16,364 bases of DNA from an uncultured Faecalibacterium sp. (GTDB lineage Bacteria; Bacillota; Clostridia; Oscillospirales; Ruminococcaceae), in the NCBI GenBank assembly GCA_934553285.1, contig CAKTFD010000050.1:1-16364 (forward strand), read 5' to 3'. The position numbers were made by a program, and so were the translations under genes. The notes under the pieces are model-generated. The model was not told the DNA's origin, searched no databases, and worked only from the letters and a program-made list of their open reading frames with translations. This document shows, one piece after another, positions 12,755-16,364 of this stretch (position 1 is the stretch's first letter; every line of letters starts with the position of its first letter).

Positions 12755-13114
12755 ATGCAACAGACCCCGAAGAATCTGGACAAAAAGCGCGAAGAGGAAA
12801 AGCTGCTTGTCAGCGAGATGATCGCGCTCTACTGCCGCAGGCAGCACCGCACCCCCAAAGGCTCGCTCTGCCCGGAATGTCAGGAGCTGCACGATTATGC
12901 GCTTGCACGCATCGAGAAGTGCCCGTTTATGGAAACAAAAACCTTCTGTTCGGCCTGCAAAGTCCATTGCTATAAGCCGGAAATGCGGGAAAAGATCCGC
13001 GCTGTCATGCGCTGGGCTGGCCCGCGTATGCTGCCGGTGCACCCGGTGCTCTCCATCAGGCATGTGGCGGTTACGCTCAGATCCAAACGGGAAAATAAGA
13101 AAGCAAACGGATAA
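12755..13114 (+). CDS. Nitrous oxide-stimulated promoter (YgbA) family protein
   Basis: 119 residues. The family block is clear: 'LYCRRQHRTPKGSLCPECQEL', then 'YALARIEKCPFMETKTFCSACKVHCYKPEMREKIR' and 'MRWAGPRMLPVHPVLSIRH'. Six cysteines (39, 42, 56, 65, 68, 72) sit in CxxC-type pairs and probably bind zinc or an iron-sulfur centre. The E. coli member ygbA is induced by nitric oxide through NsrR; its molecular role is little known. An ATG at 12746 is also in frame, but AGGAGG (12739-12744) is 1 base from it and 10 bases from the ATG at 12755, so the latter is chosen. The upstream region carries two perfect dyads. The DUF1540 gene follows after 57 bases and is probably co-transcribed. Confidence 0.88.
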   Translation: MQQTPKNLDKKREEEKLLVSEMIALYCRRQHRTPKGSLCPECQELHDYALARIEKCPFMETKTFCSACKVHCYKPEMREKIRAVMRWAGPRMLPVHPVLSIRHVAVTLRSKRENKKANG

Positions 13115-13171
13115 GACCCATGTATAAACCTGCTGCCCATGGGGCAACCTATGGGCAAAGAGGTGATAAAC

Positions 13172-13330
13172 ATGGAAAACATCGGCGTGACCTGTGATGT
13201 CTGCGCGTGCTGCCACAATGTGGACGGCTGCAAATGTGATCTGCCGCAGATCAAGGTGACCGAGCAGTGCAACTGCACCACCCAGCAGGTGGAGACCCCG
13301 CACTACTGCCAGAACTACGAGGCAAAGTAA
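13172..13330 (+). CDS. DUF1540 domain Cys-rich small protein
   Basis: 52 residues with nine cysteines (8, 11, 13, 14, 20, 22, 33, 35, 46). The pattern VxCxVxxCxxN...CxxxxIxV matches DUF1540, a small presumed metal-binding domain common in clostridia. The ATG at 13172 follows AGGTGA with close spacing; an in-frame ATG at 13139 lacks a ribosome site and would add residues unlike the family. The gene lies directly after the YgbA-family gene and before a strong hairpin, so the two probably form one mRNA. An inverted repeat GCCCAT/ATGGGC (13135-13156) lies between them. The function is unknown. Pairing with a nitrosative-stress protein suggests thiol/metal chemistry, which is inference only. Confidence 0.88.
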   Translation: MENIGVTCDVCACCHNVDGCKCDLPQIKVTEQCNCTTQQVETPHYCQNYEAK

Positions 13331-13348
13331 AACCGTTCTACCGCAGCG

Positions 13349-13383
13349 CAGCCCCTGCCGGAAGTTTTTTCCGGCAGGGGCTG
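13349..13383. terminator. Strong hairpin between the convergent DUF1540 and HAD genes
   Basis: CAGCCCCTGCCGGAA (13349-13363) pairs perfectly with TTCCGGCAGGGGCTG (13369-13383). The following CTGCTTTA is a poor T-run on the plus strand, but the stem is very stable and the only terminator candidate between the convergent genes. Confidence 0.75.
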
Positions 13384-13405
13384 CTGCTTTATGCTGTAAA
13401 AATAT

Positions 13406-14020
13406 TCAGCGCAGGGTCACATTACAGGTGGCAAGGCTGCGGACCAGGGTGCCCACGCTGTCCTTCATCTGGATACCGGCAAAGCCCAGTGCAAAGGCGG
13501 CCTGCACATTTTCCAGCCGGTCGTCGATAAACACGCACTCGCTGGCATTCAGCTGATATTTATCCAGCAGAGCTTTGTAGATCCGGGGATCGGGTTTGTT
13601 GACCTGTGCCTCGCAGGAGGCTACGCCGCCATCAAACTGGTTCAGTACGCCGCGCTCGGTCAGCAGGTCCAGCACATCCTGGGGGATGTTGCTCAGGTAG
13701 TATACGCAGTAGCCGTGGCTTTTCAGCCGCCGCACAAGCTCCAGCATCCGGATGCGCGGGCGCAGGATATGCATCCAGTCGTCCAGCACCCCCTGTACCT
13801 CAAAGGCGCAGCCTGCAGCGCGCGCGTGTTCCAGCATCCGCTGGTTGCCATCGTACCGGGAGAGTTTGCCTGCGTCCAGCAGCTGCCACTCCTCGCTGCC
13901 AAAGGTCAGGTCGTAGACCTTTTCCTCCATCTCGGCGTTGCACAGCCGGTCTACCAGGTAAGCCTTGGGGTCAAAATCCACCATTACGCCGCCGATATCA
14001 AAAACAATGCTTTTATACAT
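13406..14020 (-). CDS. HAD family phosphatase (YihX-like)
   Basis: 204 residues. HAD motifs in order: motif I 'VFDIGGVMVDFD' (nucleophile Asp8), motif II 'YYLSNIP', motif III Lys in 'NKPDPRIYKALL', motif IV 'CVFIDDRLENVQAA'. The 'DIGGV' form of motif I, with Gly in place of the second Asp, and the helical cap between motifs I and II are typical of the YihX/haloacid-dehalogenase-like subfamily that dephosphorylates sugar phosphates. The exact substrate cannot be read from sequence. The start is ATG at 14018-14020, where the family begins, 7 bases from GAGG; the frame is open to 14602 but the extra part overlaps the opposite-strand gene and is unlike any protein I know. Cytoplasmic, monocistronic. 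Confidence 0.9.
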   Translation of the reverse strand: MYKSIVFDIGGVMVDFDPKAYLVDRLCNAEMEEKVYDLTFGSEEWQLLDAGKLSRYDGNQRMLEHARAAGCAFEVQGVLDDWMHILRPRIRMLELVRRLKSHGYCVYYLSNIPQDVLDLLTERGVLNQFDGGVASCEAQVNKPDPRIYKALLDKYQLNASECVFIDDRLENVQAAFALGFAGIQMKDSVGTLVRSLATCNVTLR

Positions 14021-14067
14021 ACTGCTGCCTCGCTTATTCCGGATGTTTTTTCCGGATTTTTTCCATA

Positions 14068-14111
14068 GTATACCACAACAGGGCAGCCGCTTTCCACCCT
14101 TTTGGTATAGA
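14068..14111. promoter_or_regulatory. Back-to-back extended -10 promoters
   Basis: On the minus strand TGG-TATACT (14076-14068) precedes the HAD gene. On the plus strand TGG-TATAGA (14103-14111) precedes the YlmC/YmxH gene. Neither has a good -35, so both depend on the TGn extended -10. The two elements are near mirror images around a 26-base GC-rich spacer. Confidence 0.5.
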
Positions 14112-14155
14112 ATCTCTCTGCCGGGCGTATGCTTTGGCAGAAAGGGGAGAGCGCT

Positions 14156-14449
14156 GTGACCATCCGGGAACTGTGTGAAAAAGAGATCGTCCAGCTGGAG
14201 CAGGGGGTGTGCCTTGGCCGCGCCGATGACCTGGAGCTTGACCCTGCCACTGCGCAGCTGCAAAGCCTGATCCTGCTGGGCAGGCCGCGCCTGTTCGGGC
14301 TGCTGGGGCGGGACGAGAGCCTGACCATCCCCTGGCGCGAGATCGAGACCATCGGCGCGGATGCGATCCTGGTGCACACGGCCGTGCCGGAAGCATCCGC
14401 TGCACCGCAGGGGTTCTGGCAGCAGCTGCGGGCCAGGCTGGGGCTGTGA
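14156..14449 (+). CDS. YlmC/YmxH family PRC-barrel protein
   Basis: 97 residues. The sequence follows the YlmC/YmxH pattern: 'IRELCEKEIVQLEQGVCLGRADDLELDPATAQLQSLIL', where the family has a 'LRxKEVINxxDGxxLGxVxDLxxDxxTGxIxxLV' pattern, then 'IPWREIETIGADAILV', the typical PRC-barrel end. Members are widespread in Firmicutes; some are annotated as sporulation proteins but the function is not established, and presence here does not prove sporulation. The start is GTG at 14156, because GGGGAG (14144-14149) is 6 bases upstream and the family begins there; the in-frame ATG at 14129 has no ribosome site. I see no clear terminator after it, so some read-through to the next gene is possible. Confidence 0.88.
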   Translation: MTIRELCEKEIVQLEQGVCLGRADDLELDPATAQLQSLILLGRPRLFGLLGRDESLTIPWREIETIGADAILVHTAVPEASAAPQGFWQQLRARLGL

Positions 14450-14502
14450 AAAATAGGGAAATATTTTGAAAAAACAAACTGAAATTTTTGTAAAATCAGG
14501 GA

Positions 14503-14530
14503 TGGACATTTTTGGCAAAGTGACTATAAT
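14503..14530 (+). promoter_or_regulatory. Promoter of the LTA-synthase-like gene
   Basis: TGGACA (14503-14508) and perfect TATAAT (14525-14530) are 16 bases apart, preceded by an AT-rich stretch (14450-14495) that could act as an UP element. The predicted start is near 14537. Confidence 0.72.
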
Positions 14531-14604
14531 AAGCGCAGGAGACTTGTGCAAATAGTACAGGCGTTTTGAAAATAGAGTCAGGAACGTGGAAAGGGATAAC
14601 AAGT

Positions 14605-16364
14605 ATGAAAACGACCAAGCCGCTGTTGACCCTGCGAATGCTTTTTCCGGCAGCAGCCTCTCTTATCGTGTTGCTGCTGGGCGAGTGGATCGCCCGTGGG
14701 TCATTGACCGCTGATACATTTGCCAGCTGCATCTTCCCGCATATCGGGGCATATCTGCTGGCCTGGCTGATGCTGTTTCTGGTATGGGAGCTGCTGGATT
14801 GGGTGCTGCGCATTCCTCCGCTGGCTACGCTGGGCATGGCGGTCCTGGGCTGTGCACCCTGTGCGGTAAACTTTTACACCATGCAGCTGCGCGGGGAGCC
14901 GTTCCTGCCCTGGGACCTGACCCAGGTATCAGAAGCTGCAGGCGTGGCCTCCGCTGCCGGGCTGAAACTGCAGCCCAGCATGATCGTATCCATCCTGGTG
15001 GTGGTGCTGCTGATGGCGGCCAGCTTTTTTCTCTATCGCGGGCGGCTGCGCCAGCGCTGGCTGCCCCGGCTGGCGGGCAGCGGCGCTTCGGCAGCGGCAC
15101 TGTGCCTGCTGATATTCGGCGTTTATCTGCAGCCTGCCGTCACGCAGGCGATCGGCATTACGCCGGATGCCTGGATGCAGGATCGTTACTACCGTTATTA
15201 TGGTGTGCTTACCGGTTTTATGACCAACCTTACCAACCTGGAGATCGATAAGCCGGATGGCTATTCGGAGCAGGCGGTGGACGACATTCTGGATAATGTG
15301 GCGGAAAGCGAAAAATTTTCCACCAGTCCCATGTATGCAGGCAGCTATGCCGCTGCCACCCCCAAAGACGAGCAGGCCAAGCAGCCAACCATCATCTATG
15401 TGATGGACGAGTCCTACTGGGATGTTTCGGAGCTGGAGCAGTACGGCATCACCTTTGATACCGATGTATCGCAGAATCTCCATGCCCTGCAGCAGACCAG
15501 TGCCTACGGCAGGGCATACAGCCCCAGCTTTGGCGGCGGCACCTGCGATGTGGAGTTTGAGGCCCTTACCGGCTATTCGGTGTCCTTTTTGCCCAGCGGC
15601 AGCAAGCCTTATCAGCAGCATGTTACCAAACCCATGTTCGCTCTGCCCAATTATCTCCGCCTCAAAGGCTACCAGACCGCTGCGGTGCACTGCTTCTGGG
15701 CAAAATACTGGAGCCGCGATACGGCATACCCCAATCTTGGTTTCAGCGATTTTATCAGCCTGGAGGATATGCACGGTGTGACCAAGGTGCGCAAGCACTA
15801 CTGGACCAGCGGCCTTGTAACGGATGATTCCATGGCCGACCAGATCATCCAGCAGTACGAGAAGATGAGCACTGCCTCGGATAAACCGATCTTCCTGCAC
15901 GCAGTCACCATGCAGAACCACACCAATTATAATAAGGATAACTACCCGGACGATGAGCGGGTGCATGTGGTGTCGCATCCGGTAGGGCTAAAGAGCAGTA
16001 CCGTGGGCGCACTGGAGGATTTTGCCACCGGTATCCGGGATGCAGATGCCATGCTGGGCAAGCTGACTGCGTACTTCTCGCAGGTGGACGAGCCGGTCAT
16101 CCTGGTGTTCTGGGGCGACCACTATAACCCCATCGATTCCAATTACGATGTGTACACCACCACCGGCTATGCCAGCGGCACCAGCACCGACCCGCGCCTG
16201 CACCAGACCACGCTGCTGATGTGGTCGAATTACAGCCAGCAGCAGGTAGACCTTGGCACCATTGCCGCCTACGACATCTCGCCGGTAATGATGGAGCTGT
16301 TCGGGCTGGAGCAGCCGCTGTACTTCCAGTTCCTCAACCGGCAGCTGCGGGTGGCCAGCCGCAC
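14605..16364 (+). CDS. LTA synthase family membrane protein (alkaline-phosphatase/sulfatase fold), 3' end outside window
   Basis: 586 complete codons without a stop before the window edge. Five hydrophobic segments (about residues 10-30, 42-66, 68-88, 120-140, 155-175) precede an extracytoplasmic catalytic domain, as in LtaS. The catalytic set is visible and well spaced: Glu269 in 'MDESYWDV', nucleophile Thr313 in 'GGGTCDVEFEALTG', Trp369/Arg371 in 'FWAKYWSRDTAYPNLGF', His439 in 'VTMQNHTNY' and Asp505-His506 in 'FWGDHYNP'. These align with the Glu, Thr, Trp/Arg, His and Asp-His of S. aureus LtaS. Such enzymes transfer phosphoglycerol from phosphatidylglycerol to glycolipid or envelope glycans at the outer membrane face. 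The exact acceptor is not known; a phosphoglycerol transferase of another polymer is possible. ATG at 14605 follows AAAGG with 10-base spacing. Confidence 0.92.
   Translation, partial: MKTTKPLLTLRMLFPAAASLIVLLLGEWIARGSLTADTFASCIFPHIGAYLLAWLMLFLVWELLDWVLRIPPLATLGMAVLGCAPCAVNFYTMQLRGEPFLPWDLTQVSEAAGVASAAGLKLQPSMIVSILVVVLLMAASFFLYRGRLRQRWLPRLAGSGASAAALCLLIFGVYLQPAVTQAIGITPDAWMQDRYYRYYGVLTGFMTNLTNLEIDKPDGYSEQAVDDILDNVAESEKFSTSPMYAGSYAAATPKDEQAKQPTIIYVMDESYWDVSELEQYGITFDTDVSQNLHALQQTSAYGRAYSPSFGGGTCDVEFEALTGYSVSFLPSGSKPYQQHVTKPMFALPNYLRLKGYQTAAVHCFWAKYWSRDTAYPNLGFSDFISLEDMHGVTKVRKHYWTSGLVTDDSMADQIIQQYEKMSTASDKPIFLHAVTMQNHTNYNKDNYPDDERVHVVSHPVGLKSSTVGALEDFATGIRDADAMLGKLTAYFSQVDEPVILVFWGDHYNPIDSNYDVYTTTGYASGTSTDPRLHQTTLLMWSNYSQQQVDLGTIAAYDISPVMMELFGLEQPLYFQFLNRQLRVASR

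Noticed and set aside
14038..14062. TCCGGA-N7-TCCGGA followed by six T as a plus-strand terminator
   Set aside because: No plus-strand transcript would need it, since DUF1540 ends at 13330 with its own hairpin; the repeat is self-palindromic and lies in the 5' region of the HAD gene.
13406..14602. 398-residue open frame on the minus strand as one long HAD protein
   Set aside because: The HAD family begins at the ATG at 14018-14020 with a ribosome site; the upstream part overlaps the YlmC/YmxH gene on the other strand, crosses both promoters and resembles no protein.

Overview
The window looks like chromosomal DNA of a GC-rich, strictly anaerobic gut Firmicute, most likely Faecalibacterium or a close Oscillospiraceae/Ruminococcaceae relative. 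The grounds are a Firmicute-type (class 2) GalT, a reverse rubrerythrin, a YlmC/YmxH PRC-barrel protein, a DUF1540 protein, an orphan XpaC-family protein, strong AGGAGG ribosome binding sites and sigma-A promoters with 16-18 bp spacers. The assignment is by family recognition only. I see no rRNA, CRISPR array, insertion sequence, phage gene or plasmid gene.

Layout. 1-846 (+): the end of a U32-family protein, with a terminator shared with the convergent cutC (-). 909-4535 (-): galK-galT, overlapping by 4 bases, then cutC 79 bases downstream behind a hairpin; this is a Leloir-pathway unit. 4536-5320: control region with a small unknown minus-strand ORF, its terminator and a divergent promoter. 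5321-6241 (+): an AraC-family regulator with an N-terminal cupin. 6287-7396 (-): XpaC-family membrane protein. 7665-7740 (+): tRNA-Thr(CGU) with its own promoter and terminator. 7894-9021 (-): cysteine desulfurase. 9157-10767 (+): uracil permease behind a leader containing a short ORF and an intrinsic terminator. 10829-13386 (+): a redox/nitrosative-stress stretch of reverse rubrerythrin, flavodoxin, a probable small RNA, a YgbA/'nitrous oxide-stimulated promoter' family protein and a DUF1540 Cys-rich protein. 13406-14020 (-): HAD phosphatase. 14156-14449 (+): YlmC/YmxH protein. 14605 to the window end (+): an LTA-synthase-like membrane sulfatase-fold enzyme, cut by the window edge.

How the genes work together. 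GalK and GalT turn galactose into Leloir intermediates, and the nearby AraC/cupin protein is a plausible but unproven sugar-responsive regulator. Rubrerythrin and flavodoxin handle peroxide and electron transfer in an anaerobe. A perfect 7-1-7 Fur/PerR-type palindrome sits just upstream of the rubrerythrin promoter. A 16-bp GTTAG-N6-CTAAC element recurs around the flavodoxin gene and in the adjacent non-coding transcript.

Most unusual observations: (1) the uracil permease leader reads like an enteric pyrBI/pyrE-type attenuator (leader peptide, U-rich stretch, terminator starting at the leader stop codon), where PyrR control would be expected in a Firmicute; (2) the repeated GTTAG-N6-CTAAC element; (3) an ORF-less transcription unit at about 12359-12506.
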